A stretch of 64,000 bases of DNA from Coriolopsis trogii (GCA_020543525.1 JAHYIO010000042.1:124001-188000); one strand, 5' to 3'. Counted from the first letter of the stretch, positions 34,905-48,249 are shown. Numbers and translations are program-made. The notes: generated by a model not told the origin, from the sequence alone.

Positions 34905-36244
34905 ATGGCGGATCGCATCCGCCCAAACAAGCTCCTCCTAACATTCCTATCATGCCTTCTCCTGCTTCTCGCGCATGTCAGTGAGGTTCGTGCTTCCCCC
35001 CTGGCCACTTCGGGCTTCGACTCGTCATCGCAACCCGACCTTGTCGCACACCATTGGAAGCGCGCCACCCCGGTAGTCGTCACCTCCGATACTGGCAACA
35101 CGACCTCCGTGCTGGACCCGGCCACCAGACAGGACATTCCTCAAGGCGCTGGGACAGACGGCTCCGGCGTGGACTTCTCCCTCCCTGCCATCCTATGGCT
35201 CGCGTTCGTCTTTGTCACGGGAGCCCCGCTCGCTCTCGCGGGCATCCGCCTTTGGCGAATCACGACGGGGCTAGGCATTGGTCTGGCGATTGCGGTTGCA
35301 GGTACGTGCTCCTAATCCATCGCGCGCACGCGACCTGTCCAGTACTAGCGGAAACTGATTGCATGTTGTCGTCGCTTTTACTCGATAGCATGGGCGGCGT
35401 TCATCAACACCGTCTCCGCGGACGGGCTTTCGGACCTCATCCTGACGGTGATCGTCTTGGGGGCCTTCGCTATCGGCTTCGCGTTCGGGGTGCTCGACTT
35501 TGGGCGACTCATCGGTATCCTCGTTCTGGGATTCCTCGGCGGTTTCTCGATCGGTGTACGCGTAGTTCTCTTCCGTTCCGGACTGCTCATCCCGCTCTAC
35601 CCGCTCAACTGGTTCGTCATCGCGGTGTTCATGGTCATTGGTCTCGGTACCGTGCTCTTCAAGCAACGACTGGGCCTGGTGAGTCTCCTCGACCCCATCG
35701 CCGTTGTATATATGTCGCTAACTCTGTGCGTAGCTTTGCTCATGCGCTGCAATCGGGACATTCCTCTGCGGCTTGGGCGTGGACCTCATTATCGAAAAGC
35801 AGAAGGGCATGAGCTTTGCGCTCCGGTTCCTGTTTGACCGGAACAACGCGCACTTCCTCGTACGTCTGCACTATCACTTATCTAGAGCTTCTCGAACTAA
35901 TGCGTGTGCACCACAGGATATCACCCACCGCGGATACTCGCCGACGTTGCTGACAATTATCATACTCGCCGCATCCCTAGGGGCCATGTGAGTACCCGCC
36001 CTCCCAGTCTAAAATCAGCGTTTGGCCGTGTCATGAAGCTCGCTGACACGAACGTTGCAGTCCGATACTGGCATTTGCTCAGCACAAGATCTTCAAGGGA
36101 CCCTTCCGCCCGAAGAAGTCTACTGACACGGAGTTCGAAACAGCGTCGGTCGTGGACGAGACGGGCGCGAACATGACAGAGTCTAAGCCCCCACCGCGCG
36201 TGTCTCGCATGCAGCTGCTAAAGAGCCGGTTCAGCATGTCATGA
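34905..36244 (+). CDS. DUF4203 (TM7S3/TMEM198-like) membrane protein
   Basis: Exons 34905-35301, 35389-35678, 35734-35859, 35917-35987 and 36061-36244 give 355 residues. There is a signal peptide (LLLTFLSCLLLLLAHVSEVRA), a Ser/Thr-rich lumenal part with an N-glycosylation site (GNTTS), then about seven close-packed hydrophobic segments rich in Gly (LPAILWLAFVFVTGAPLALAG, GLGIGLAIAVAAWAAF, LIGILVLGFLGGFSIGVRVVL, LNWFVIAVFMVIGLGTVLF). A soluble tail follows with KKSTDTEFETASV. The Gly-rich seven-helix pattern matches the TM7S3/TM198-like family. In animals TMEM198 promotes Wnt co-receptor phosphorylation; the fungal role is unknown. Confidence 0.85.
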
Positions 36245-38220
36245 AATACGCTGGCCTGTTGTGGTCGCCATGTGTCAGCAATTCCAGGGAACTTGGATAC
36301 ATAAGGCACATCATACTACCCCTCTTACCCCTTTCATTCGATACCACGCACATTACTCTTTCTTGCATCTTGCATCTTGCGTGCTCAGACTTGGACATTC
36401 TCGCAGGCCTTGTCATACAACTGTGTAGATTGACGGACAGTTCAAAGTCCCACCACCCACCCACCCTTTCTGCCCTTCGAAACTCGTACTCGCAACTCGC
36501 AAGCGATCGTATCCATAGTAGACGCGTCTAGCATAGTAGTACATTTACCCTTTCTTGCCCTCCGCACGTGTATTCATACCGCGCTCCTCCACCCATCATC
36601 GACATTGCTCGCCTCTTTGCCACGTTGGTCTTCGTACGTGTTCGCGTTCGGCACACATGTATTATTATTGCATATAACTTTATTGTGCTTGGGGGTATAT
36701 GTTACGAGCGTGCCACTAAGAGCTCAATATCTGCACCGCCCACTCGCGACACCTCTGGAGAGCTCGACGCTCGCTATCCCGACAATTCACTTCCACTGTC
36801 TTTCTTTCGCATGTCCCCTCTCTTCTCTCAGCCCTTAATCTCTACATGCTTGCACCTATCTCATGCATATGCCTGTCTGCGCTCGAGATACTCTATCTGT
36901 ATGGGCGGTTACATAGGTGGTCAATATTGTCAGCTCGGCCTCGAGGTATGTATGGACCCTCGGTCAGGCGCTGAAATCCCGCGACCCCCTTGAGATATAC
37001 GACGCCTCTCGTGATCAAGTCGTAGTCGTAGTCCTTGGAAGAAACGCGATGATCATTGCTTAGCGTGAGCGCCTGATATTACCTCGCCAGTCCTGCATGT
37101 CATGATATTCTAGACCGTCAATGATCAACAGAGAGTCCACTGCGTACGGATAACCACCCAGTTGGTCTCGTTGATCATGTATGTTAATGTCCGGAGTGCA
37201 TGAAGCATCGACAGGCTGTGACTCGAGGCGCGTTGGAGTTACAGAGCATCGCCGTTCCTCCGCGGTTCTGATGACGGGTAGCGTAGTCTGACGCGTGTAA
37301 CAGGATCTTCGAGAACGAGAGAAGACGAGAAGCGCCTCTCTTCCCTGTACCTCCGCAGTTCTACAACGGCAGCGTAGGCACTACTGATTCATGACTTTGC
37401 AGCAGCCAGTATCAAGCTTATGTGTATCCCTCGACATCAGGACAATGCCTTGATCGGAGTAGACGGTATGACAATCGACGGAACACTAGACGTGGAGGAA
37501 ACAGGTTGTACTGGCTCTTTAGATCAACTTTGGAAGCTAATAAGTAGTCTCTGATGTGTCATTGAAACCTCCCGACCTTCTTTCGAGTCCATATCAATCA
37601 AGATGATACTCCGGGCCAGTCCAAACCGGGGTCAATCGTTCGACCGTTCTCGGAATGACAGTACAGGGCCGCACAACCATCGATCTGTACAGATTCATAT
37701 CCGTCGAGACGGATGGTGGTAGGCCGGAGAAGAGAAGAGAAGGATGAGGACCTACTTACGTGGTGGGGGGAAGTTGCTCCAAAGGATAGTTGAACCAACA
37801 CTGGGGTAGGTGTTTTGTTCACATCCCCTCGACAGAAAGGCAATGCCAGTGCTGTTCTGAACACCGAGCCGAAGAAAAGGCAAATGAATGACGAAAGGGA
37901 GAGACAACCAGAAGTTCAACGGTGAGAAGACCCATGTATGTGATGGCAATTTAGTTGCGATCAAAAGAAGTCCATCTCCGCACAGCTCAGACTCAAAAGA
38001 AGTGCCCAGAAGATATCTCCGACTGAAGGGCTTGCGTCGGACTTTGTAATTAGCCAACCGGCTTTAGGGTTAGAGTCAATAATGTGATAATGATCCTCAC
38101 TTATCCGAGGTTAGATTGCAGATAAGCGGTTGGTGTCGCAAATATTGGTACTGGCCGTTTCGCAGAGGCCGAACGCGTTCTTCTCCTCCTCCTCTCCCTT
38201 CCCCATTCTTCCCTATAGCC
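36245..38220. other. Intergenic, about 2 kb without a supported gene
   Basis: Short motif-free frames on both strands only. The last 120 bp before the transportin ATG contain CTCCTCCTCCTC-type pyrimidine tracts typical of a fungal core promoter. The rest appears non-coding. Confidence 0.45.
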
Positions 38221-41200
38221 ATGGCCTCCTGGACACCACAACAAGCAGGCCTTCAGGAAATCCTGCAAACCATCCATGAATCCACCGACACTCGCAATCC
38301 CACCGTGCAGCGGAATATCACTCATGTACGTCCTCATCGTGGCTCATTCATAACTCTACGCCCCTTCATAACACTCTCATTATCCAGAAACTGAACAATT
38401 TCACGCGTGCGCCCGACTACATTGCCTATTTGGCCTACATCCTCTCGGCGATGCCGCAAGAGGACGACCGGATTCGCACAATAGCGGGGTATCTCCTCAA
38501 GAACAATGCTCGCCTTGTCCTCCGCGCCGCACCGGATGTCACAGCGTTTGTCAAGTCTGCCGTCCTGACCGCCTTCAATGATCCTTCGATCATGATACGA
38601 AATGCGGCTGCACAGGATATCGTCGCGTTTCTTGGCATATTGGAACCAAAGAACTGGCCGGAGTGTTTGCAGCAGCTGGTGCATATGCTGGACGCCCCGA
38701 ACGCAGATCAACAAGAGGTATGTACCCCCTCTAGATTCAATCATCCCATATGCTTGTCCTCTACCTATTATCATGTCTGTCACATTTCGTGGCTTGTGCT
38801 TTCCCCCTCCCCCTCCCTGGATTTCAGACAAATGCGCAATTTGCGGAGCAACACTCTCCTCATGACTCGAGACTATGCCTCACATGTGGCGTCCCTGTGT
38901 GTACAGAGATTTCCGCTGATATTGTATGGGAGACATCCCATGGCTGCCGGTTCTGCACGATTTGAAGCCCTATGATGCCTCTGAGCCGAATACGGCTGAC
39001 TATGGCATCTCCAGTACCCCCGCAGATATTGGATGGTCGACGAATCGTGCTGACCATCTCTTTTCTTCCAGTCTGCATTCAACGTCCTCGAGAAAGCATG
39101 TGAGGATTATCCCCGAAAGCTCGACGTCGAGATCAATGGCACGATGCCATTAGAATACATGATCCCCAAGTTCATCGTCCTCTCTGAGCATCCACATCCA
39201 CGGATGCGCGCACACGCGATCGCCTGCCTTTCGTACTTTGTCCCCATCGGCTGCCAGGCCCTTTTTACGCACATCGACACGTTCATCGCGTGCCTCTTCA
39301 AGCGCGCGTCCGATGAGGATCCGTCGGTGCGGCGGCACGTATGCCAGGCGCTCGTGCTGCTCCTCGCATCGCGCCCGGACAAGCTCATGCCCGAGATGAC
39401 GAACGTGGCGGAGTACATGCTCTACTCGACGAAGGACAAGAACGAGAACGTCGCTCTCGAGGCCTGCGAGTTCTGGCTCACGTTCGCCGAGGATCCCGAC
39501 CTTGCCCCTTACCTCCACCCACTCCTCGCAAAGGTCGCTCCCGTTTTGCTGGATTGCATGGTCTACAGCGAAGACGACCTGCTTTGGCTGCAGGGCGACG
39601 AGGAGGATGCCGCTGTGCCTGATAAGGAGAGCGATATCAAGCCGCGCCACTATGGTGGCAAGTCGCATGGGCTCGAACACCACGAGGCCAATGGTGGAGA
39701 CGATGGCTCCGGAAAGCGTGTTGGAGCGTATGGGGAGGAGTTGGACGAGGGCGAAGATGACGACTACGATGAGTTGGATGACGATGAGTTCGCCGAGGAG
39801 ATGTCGACGGAGTGGAACTTACGCAAGTGTGCAGCCGCTGCGCTCGACGTCCTAGCCGTGCGGTTTGGCGTGGACCTTCTCAACGTGCTTTTGGAGCCCT
39901 TGAAAGCCAAGCTTTGGAGTGAGGACTGGCTCCAAAGGGAGAGCGGCATTCTTGCGCTCGGTGCGCTGGCGGAAGGTGCGCATTATCCGACATGTATCGA
40001 GGTGGAACGTGCGGCTGACATCGCGTCCAGGTTGTATCGATGCTGTTGAGCCTCACCTCCCCACGCTTGTCCCTTACCTGATCAACACCCTCAACGATCC
40101 CAAGGTGCGTTGTGAAAGTTGTGCGATCCCATTCCGTTGCGCTCAATCACCCACCAATGCAGCCATTGGTCCGATCTATCACATGTTGGACTCTTGGAAG
40201 GTATGCGAGTTGGTGCACACAACCGATTTCAGAAGAGCACAAGAACCAGTTCTTCGTGCCTACGTTGGAAGGCGTAAGCACAGTTCCGCAGAAGATCTTC
40301 TTAGCTTTTGGCACTGACTTCGCATGTTAGCTACTTCGAATGGTTCTGGACAACAACAAGCGTGTCCAGGAAGCAGGGTGCAGTGCCTTCGCGACTCTCG
40401 AAGAGGATGCGGGTCCGGAGCTCGCACCTTACCTCGAGCCGGTCCTTCGCAACCTCGTGTTCGCGTTCGACAAATACCAGCACAAGAATATGCTCATCCT
40501 CTACGATGCCGTTGGGACGCTTGCAGATGCTGTCGGATCGGCACTGCAAAACCCAACATACGTTGAGATTCTCATGCCACCACTGCTCAAGCGCTGGACC
40601 AAGCTGAAGGACGACGATGACGATCTCGTCCCTCTGCTCGAGGTAAATCCTGTTGTCCATCGTTAGTGTCAATCTTGACTGACATCATTGGCAGTGTCTC
40701 GCTTCTGTGACGATTGCGATCGGTCCCGCCTTCCTACCTTACGCAGGCCCGATCTTCGAACGGTGTCAACTGATCGTGCATCAGTCGCTATTGCAGTACC
40801 AGGCGTACCAGCAGAATCCTGAGATGGATGAGCCTGACCGCTCGTTCCTAGTCGTAGCTCTCGATCTGCTGTCAGGCCTCACGCAGGGATTGGGGATGGC
40901 GCTTGAGCCGCACATCACTCGCAGCCAGCCCAACCTCCTCTCCCTTCTCACCGTCTGCCTCAAGCATCCTCATGCTGCCGTACGCCAGTCAGGGTACGCC
41001 CTCGTGGGCGATATGGCCATGAACTGCTTCCCTCTGTTGAGACCACACATCCCGGCCGTCATGCAGGAGCTGATTCTTCAGCTTGACCCCGAGCCGAAAA
41101 TGGAGTTCATCAGCGCGTGCAACAACGCAGCATGGGCCGTCGGCGAGATCGCGCTTCGGTTTGGGCGAGGTAAGTTGACTCTCGTAGTACAGCAATGTCT

Positions 41201-41767
41201 CGAGTACGGCTGACACACCCTCGTCGTCCGTCAGATGACGCCGAATTCCAGCAATGGGTACACCCCCTCATCTCGCGCCTAATCCCCATTCTGCTCCACC
41301 CGAAGGCCCCGAGGAGCTTGCATGAGAACGCGGCGGTGTCGATCGGACGTATCGGGCTCATGCACCCTGGGCTCGTCGCACCCCTCCTGCCCGAGTTCGC
41401 ACAGGCGTGGTGCCAGGCTTTGTACGAGATCCGCGACAACGAGGAGAAGGACTCGGCGTTCCGCGGGCTTTGCACGCTCGTGCAGACGAACCCTGCGGGG
41501 ATCACGAAGGTGAGTGGCGGTGACGTGATGTTTGTGGGAGCGCATGTGTTGACGGTCGACTTCCCCTGTCCATTTCCGCGCCCGCAGAGCTTGCTGTGGT
41601 TCTGCAACGCCATCATTCGCTGGAACCAGCCGTCGCCAGAGCTGAACAGCATGTTCCAGCAGCTCCTGACGGGCTTCAAGCAGCACGACGCGGTCGGCTG
41701 GGCTGCCCAGGTCTCGACCTTCCCACCCGTCATACAGGAGCGCCTCGCGACCCGCTACGGCGTATAA
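38221..41767 (+). CDS. KAP104: Karyopherin beta-2 / transportin (Kap104-type importin)
   Basis: Exons 38221-38325, 38388-38717, 39072-39975, 40031-40104, 40163-40273, 40331-40642, 40695-41169, 41235-41509 and 41588-41767 give 921 residues, the usual transportin length. It is a run of HEAT repeats; recognisable blocks are [121 protein letters not shown] and [17 protein letters not shown] highly acidic loop ([19 protein letters not shown], about residues 365-390) matches the transportin insert by which RanGTP triggers cargo release. It imports PY-NLS cargoes such as mRNA-binding proteins. Intron 2 is 354 nt; the others are 52-78 nt. Confidence 0.95.
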
Positions 41768-42494
41768 CGGCTCCCTCTCGAAAGTGGTCCGTGCGTTGTA
41801 TTTCAGCGAAAGTGGCATCGTTTCCGTCGTCCATCCCCTCGTCGTCGTATTGATTCCGTCCCTGTCTCCTGCGTGTATTACAAGTGTCGCTATCATCGAT
41901 ACGCTCATGGTTTCGCATCGTTTCCGGCCGCTTGCTTCTGTACAAGTGTATACAAGCATTCTTCACAATGTTGTCGCACACCCCTTTTTCCACCCGCTTT
42001 GCACTTCACCCCCCCTCCCCCTGGATCGTATATCGCCACGCCTCTCTCTCTGTAGAGGCGTATTCAAGTAGTGTAGTATTCAACTTCGTTGGCTCCCTGA
42101 CCCTCACTTTTATGCTTTTCCGCTGGTTCTTGACCCCCGAAGCTCAACTTGATTTGCTACGTGTGCGTGACCGACCCTGACCCTCCTTGTCTGTTTCATA
42201 AAGAATTCATCCCAGTTGTCGTACATCCAGGCGATCTGCGCACCCTTGCCCTCAATGACCATCACGAATATCATCCGATAACGTGGTCCATCGTCGGGAC
42301 GACAACCTTCATTATGACCATGACCATCCAAATGTAAGGTTATGAGACCGAATGTGGGATTATGAGACAGGTAGACTAGCAAAGAAGGGGTGTGTATGGA
42401 TAGTAGAGACGTAGTGTAGTACTCCCATGAGAGTGTCCAATCGAGCAAGAAATGGGTAGATTACCTGGGCCTCATGAGTATGGCGTTAACGCCA
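41768..42494. other. Convergent intergenic region
   Basis: 727 bp between the stops of transportin (+) and the sugar transporter (-). It contains 3' untranslated sequence only. Confidence 0.5.
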
Positions 42495-44921
42495 TCACTC
42501 GGCACGATCGCGCCCCGCTTGGTGGGCCCATCTTTGGACGAGGTCGGGGAGCCCGAGATCGGCCTCGATCTGTGAGTGCGCGTCGTACGCGTGAGCACAC
42601 ACACGAAATCAGCGCACTGGAACGGCCACATGGACAAGCAGCGCACTGCGACGCACCTGACGTTTGAGCGCGACGTCTTCCCGCCCGGCGGACGAGCCGA
42701 AGACGGCGTCGATCTCCTCGAGCGAGACGTTTGCGGTCTCAGGCACGAGGTACGTCGACCAGACGTAGCCGAGAGCGCAGGCCGTTGCGAACACGAGGAA
42801 CGTCCCGCTCGCGGAGCGTTCCATGAACACCGGAGTCAGGAGCCCGATCAGGACTGGTCGATGGAATGAAGCACGGGCATGAGCACACGACGTCCAATGT
42901 CACGATACCGTGGTCGACCGAGAAGGTGAGAGGAGGAGGGGGAGAAAGACGCACAGTTGTTCAGCCAGTTGGATGCGGTCGAGAGCGCGACGCCTTTGCT
43001 GCGTGCGGAGAGGGGGAAGACCTCGCTGGGGAGGATCCACCCGATCGGGCCGTAGCTCGTCCCGTACGCTGCGGTGAAGATGTACACACAGGCCACGGAT
43101 GTCCAGGCGGCGGTGGTGTGGGCAGGCCAGTCGACGCTGTAGCGCCGCACAAGCACGGCGATCAGGAGGTGCGAGAGCGCCATAGTCATGCTGCCCCAGC
43201 GGAGCAGGGGTCGGCGGCCTGAGGGATATGGTGTAAGTGATCGCGTGTAGGCAAGGAGGATGTAGGAGGGATTGGAGAGGAAGGAGAGGAAGGAGAGGAA
43301 GAAGACGTACCCAAGCGGTCGATGAAGACGATGGCAGGAAGGACGGCGAGGAATTGGACGATCCCGATGCCACCCGCGGACATCAATGTGACCGCGTCGC
43401 CTTGCAGTCCGAGTGAGTGCATCAGAGTAGGACCGTAGTAGAGAAGGGCATTGATCCCGCTCCATTCTGTTCAAGGTTCACCATAAATTTCGGGAGAAGC
43501 GTGGAAGTGAGCTACGCACGCTGGAAAACCATCATCACCACCCCGATCATCGTTCGCCTGAGCAGCTTCGGTTCAAACAGGCGTCTCCATGAGTATAACT
43601 CTGCTTGTAGGGTGCCCGACTTGGCGGCATGAGCGCGCTCCGCACCCGATGTTTGTTCTATCAAAGCGGCTTCGACTTGCATCTCCAACAGCTCGATCTA
43701 CCAGACGGTAAGGACGTGCGAGGGAACCGAGATGATCAACGCCCACGACCCACCTGCAGCAAAGGATCGGTAGCACTTTCCATGGGGGATCGTAGACGGA
43801 GCTTTGCCAAAGAACGGAGAGCTTCATCTACCCGACCCTGAGAAACAAGCAATCTCGGGGAAGGTGGGAGGACGAGGCAGCCAAGTCCCAGCAGTACGCC
43901 GGGGACCAGCTGGATTCCAAGTGGAATTCGCCACGAAGCGGAACCTTCAACTGCAAGATCGACAAAATCAGCGTCGTGTATACGGTATATGCGAAGGAAT
44001 ACACACTGTCGCGAGTGAAGAAACCGGTCCAGAAACCGAGGACAGCTCCTAGGACAATGGCGAACTGTTCGAGGGCCATAAGGGAGCCCCGCACTTCGGG
44101 TGGGCTGATCTCGGCCATATAAAGTGGCGACAACATGCTGGGAGTGACCAGTTAGCATGGATCGTGATGGTGGATGGACGGACTGTATTGCATATGCGCG
44201 GGGTAACAACAAGGCACTAGAGTACCCAGTGCTAGATTCCTCCTAGGGAATAGAACGTACCTGAGTGCACCAACTCCCATGCCGCCAATGCCTCTTCCAA
44301 TAATCAGCTGGTTCGGACTATGCGCAGCAAATTGAAGGGCGGAACCGACACAGAAGATGACTGGTCGATCGTCATCGACAAACCCATTGACAGGAGACGA
44401 GTGAACTCACCACAAGCGGAGAAGATAGACTGTCTCCGGGAGTACTTGTCCGTGAACACTCCAGCAGTCAATGCGCCTAGCAGCGATCCCAGTTCCAACG
44501 CCGCAGCTGTATGTAACCATCAATAAGTCTCAATCTTGAAATTGATTGAGGCAACATACTCATGAGGCCCGTGTCCCAAGCACTGAGGTGCCATCTCGAG
44601 ATGAAGTCCTTCATTACAAGAACGTTGGCGATGACACCCTGGTCGTATCCGAAGGTGAGCCCACCGATGGATGCAAATACGGCGCAACCTAGAGCGTAGT
44701 AATTGTGCACGAGACCGGCTATCCCTGGAGGGCCGTAGGCATAGGTGTAGCTTGTGCCGTCGGAATGCACATGGAGAATCCCGCCATGAGGGATTCCCTC
44801 GGGAGCACCTATGGGAGCGTCGACATCGTCGTCGGCAATGGGGACATATCCTCGATTACTGACACTCTGCGAGAAGTCATGTCAGCCAGCAGAGAATGTC
44901 ATTGTCAACCCTGCTCACCAT
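42495..44921 (-). CDS. MFS sugar/proton symporter
   Basis: Exons (minus): 44919-44921, 44560-44866, 44411-44506, 44261-44360, 44007-44137, 43754-43950, 43520-43697, 43311-43466, 42955-43218, 42657-42853 and 42495-42569, giving 567 residues with 12 membrane helices. Sugar-porter signatures: IGGLTFGYDQGVI; GVFTDKYSRRQSI in the 2-3 loop; IIGRGIGGMGVGAL; YMAEISPPEVRGSL; SASWRIPLGIQLVPG; PPSPRLLVSQGR; QWSGINALLYYGPTL; DRLGRRPLL; YGPIGWILPSEVFPLSARSKG; and VPETANVSLEEIDAVF. It should carry a hexose or related sugar across the plasma membrane with protons. In this model the first coding exon is the ATG alone; this junction is the least certain part. Confidence 0.9.
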
Positions 44922-45305
44922 TCGCACCGCATCCCACAAGCTACGATTTCCGAAGTGAGATCTGGCGAGTTGAGGAGAATACGAGATGACTTGACCCTAG
45001 AAGAGCGTAGTAGTGGCCGCGTCGGCTCACACAGAAGAGAACAAGGTATGCACAGTATGGCGGATGCAAGCAGGCTGTGTGTCGCAGCGTCGATGATGTC
45101 GACGTCGAGACAGGTGCGGACCTGTGCGGACGCGGGGCAGCGGGCCGGGTCCGCACAAGCTTCTTCGTCGAGGCGAGCCAGAGCCAAGGCGGCCCTGCAC
45201 TTGGCACGAACCATCACGACGTCCGCTTCATGACATTCTAAACTTCATCTTGCTTTCTGCCTACAACGCTGACCACACGCTCTCCGAACGGACTTCATCC
45301 TCCTC
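44922..45305. other. Divergent promoter region
   Basis: 384 bp shared by the leftward sugar transporter and the rightward membrane-protein gene. No defined operator is recognised. Confidence 0.5.
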
Positions 45306-47135
45306 ATGGACCGGCACACCGTGCTGTTCCTCATCATCAGTCTTGTGCAATCTGTCTTCGGCCAGGACTCGGATAACAGCACAGACGATGGGTGCGTCCA
45401 TGACCCGTAGTCTTCGTGTGTACATGTCGTTGATGATTCCTTCCAGCAGCTTTCCCTATGACCCTGTCCTCGCTCACCGCCCCCACTTTGCACGATCTCT
45501 GCCCATACAGCTTCTCCTGCTTGGCATCACCCTCACCCTCACAAGCGTTCTCATCATCCACCTTATCTTCACTGCCCAGTATCACTGGCCTCTAGCTCCA
45601 GTCAACTATGTCTTGCAAATGTCTGCCGTGACGACCCTCCTGATCTCCTTAATCGCCACTATGCACGTGGTCCTCACAAGCACCGTGGAACAGAGCAAGC
45701 GTTGGCCATATATGCTCGATTATATCGCAGTAGGTATCCCACCCCTTGACGACAACACAGGATGGGAAATGGGCGAGCTTGCTGCGTGGCTTCTCATGAA
45801 TGCTACTACGTCCGGGCTTATCCAAGTACGTTCTCATCTCGCATTCCCCTTCTATCGCTCAATCCAGTGTAGATCACACACATCCAATTCCTCACACTGC
45901 TATTCCCCTCTGGCCTCGAGCGCCGCCTCATCTTCTCGCTTCTCGGCCCCCTCGCTATCGTCTCCTCGATCATGCATGTCCTCCGCATCCACGACGACGC
46001 CAAACTCGTCAAGGTTGCATCCGCCGTCCAGAACGTATGCAACGCGACACTGTCCCTCCTCTTCACTGCATCATTATTCTTCTGGGGCTGCCTCGTCAAT
46101 AGACGTGATGCCTGGCGCACAGACGGCGGAACAGCCGCATTCGGCGCAGGAGCGCTCACGCTCGCACTCATATCCACCGCGCTCACCTTCCTCTATATAC
46201 CCAGTCGAGACCAGTACCCTTGGATGCCTGGACTCATGTGGGCCGTAATCCTCTGGCAGAGCTTCCTCGGCTGGTGGTGGTGGGTCGGCGCCGGCATGGG
46301 CGTCGGCGAAGTCGAGGAACTCCTCCGGCGGGAAGAGAAACGGCAGGAGAAGCGGCGACTGAAGATGGCCAAGCGCAAAGTCCGCAAGGAGCGCGCACAG
46401 ACGCTTTGGAAGGGCGTCACCGGCGCGTTCTCGGGTCGGCAGCAGCCGCACCCGATGGAGGCTGGAAGGACCAGTTCAGAAGGGAGCGACTCTTCGGACA
46501 GCGGCCGGAGCAGCGGCGATGGCACCCAGCAGGGAGATGCGGAGAGGAGAGGCTCGGACGACATGCGGCGCGTTGCGTCCCGCCAGACGGTCGCGAGCTC
46601 GCGCTCGGGCACGTCGAGCGGGGGCGCCGTCTCCCGCTTCTTGAACCAGTACCGCGCGGGACGATTCCTGTACGGCTGGTACCTCGGGCTACGGCACGCA
46701 CACCTTACCGCCGCTCGTGAGCAGGCCGTCGAGCGCGTCGAACGGATCAACCAGGCGTACGGCGCTGAGGCGTCGGACGGCGGCCGGGGTGTGTTTGGGT
46801 GGGGTCTGGGGAGCTTCGGGATCAGGAAGGAGCAAAGGAGGCGGAGGGAGGAGGCTGAGGCGCGGGCGGCGGCGTACGCCATGGAGGAGTTCGATTCGGA
46901 TGAGGGTGAGGTGGCGAGGCAGAAGAGGTGGGCACAAGCGCGTGAGCGTATGGGCGAAACGAGTGCGAGTGAAGTCGCGGACAGCTCGAGGACCGGGGAG
47001 ACAGCCCCGAGGCGACGGGTCGTGCCCGAGCGAACGAGGACGTTGGAGGAGGATAGTTATCGGCCGGCGTCGGTCTGGTGGTGGGGTCCATTGCAACGGT
47101 GGCGGTTACAGGACTCGACGGATTATCGGTCATGA
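45306..47135 (+). CDS. Large multi-spanning membrane protein, unknown function
   Basis: Exons 45306-45391, 45447-45825 and 45873-47135 give 575 residues. There is a signal peptide (MDRHTVLFLIISLVQSVFG) and a short Asp/Asn/Ser-rich lumenal segment. About six to seven membrane helices follow (LPIQLLLLGITLTLTSVLII; MSAVTTLLISLIATMHVVL; RLIFSLLGPLAIVSSIMHVL; ATLSLLFTASLFFWGCLV; GALTLALISTALTFLYIP; LMWAVILWQSFLGWWWWVGAG). Then comes a basic, helical cytosolic tail (EKRQEKRRLKMAKRKVRKERA), Ser-rich linkers and more charged helix (KEQRRRREEAEARAAAYAMEEF). I recognise no named family. The very Trp-rich last helix is distinctive. The model is strong because the 1.2-kb last exon is open and the introns are canonical and in phase. 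Confidence 0.83.
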
Positions 47136-48249
47136 TGTTTCTTTGACTGGGTTTTGATTGTAAGTGGTTCCGGCTGCTTGTGCAACGCGAGCTGAGCGTT
47201 GTCAGACTTGTATTCTAGGTTGTATGCATAGCAGGATTGGGATGAAGTACTCCACAATGTCAAGGATTTGAGTCATTCATGTACTTCGAGTGTGTCCGAG
47301 CGAGGTTGGATCGATTAGTCGTGCTTGCACATCGCTAGCCGCCTTGTCGCGTTCGTCTTCCCACTCGACGGACCACACCGTATGTCTCAAGTACCGGTGG
47401 CTCCGCAAGTGCGTAGCGTCGTTCAGATCACACGAGTTGAGCTCTCGCTGATTTGGCCATCGGGGCTGTCTTCATCCTAGCCGCAGATGCACCAAACCCT
47501 TGCGCCCGTGACGTTCGAAGCGAGAGGTGATTACTGCGCACAGACCGTGCGAGATTGGTAGAATTCCTCAGGCCTGAGGACGTCAGTGGCGACGAAGCAG
47601 ACAGCTGGTCATGGGCCAGGAGTGTGTTAACGGGCGAGACTCCGTGTCCGAGAAGGTCAGACGGTTCTACATCTTCGCCGAGAGCTGGGAAAGCAGATAT
47701 TGACATCTGCTGCGTTGGCAGGTCGAGAAGTCGGCAATGATCAACTCCAGACACAGGTGTGCAATGGATACCTTCCAGACACGCCGCTCAGGTATCATCA
47801 ATTGGCTCGCTTTCCGGCATAGCAAGTGCCAGTGGCATACGGCCGAATGTGATGCGTGGCCGACAACGTGAAGACTTTCTTTCGTTGCGAATTTCACGGA
47901 GACCTCTAATCTTCAGAATCGCCTTGCACCGCCCAAGAGCAGCATCATGCGTCCTGGCATGAGGCCACACCAGTTCATGATAAGGTTTACGACTTCCTGT
48001 TCGGTGCAGATCTGTCACTGGCAGTCTGGCATAGCCGCTCCACCACTGCTCCCCTCGTACAGCCTCATATATTGCCTTCTCGCGGCAGGAAGGCGGTGTC
48101 TCTCCTTCTAATATAGATCCCACAAGCTGAACATCATCAGAGTCGGTCGATTCTCGTCTCGAGTTGCGTAAGCGATGCATACCTCTGTCGACGGTACTTC
48201 TATCTACTCACTTTGTTTCTTGTTGATGCAGATCGCCATTCGAGTGAGT
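47136..48249. other. Intergenic, no supported gene
   Basis: 1.1 kb with short, motif-free frames. The right part is the presumed promoter and leader of the HET gene at 48250. Confidence 0.45.

Noticed and set aside
39150..39683. 177-codon minus-strand frame
   Set aside because: It is antisense to HEAT repeats of transportin, a shadow of GC-rich coding sequence.
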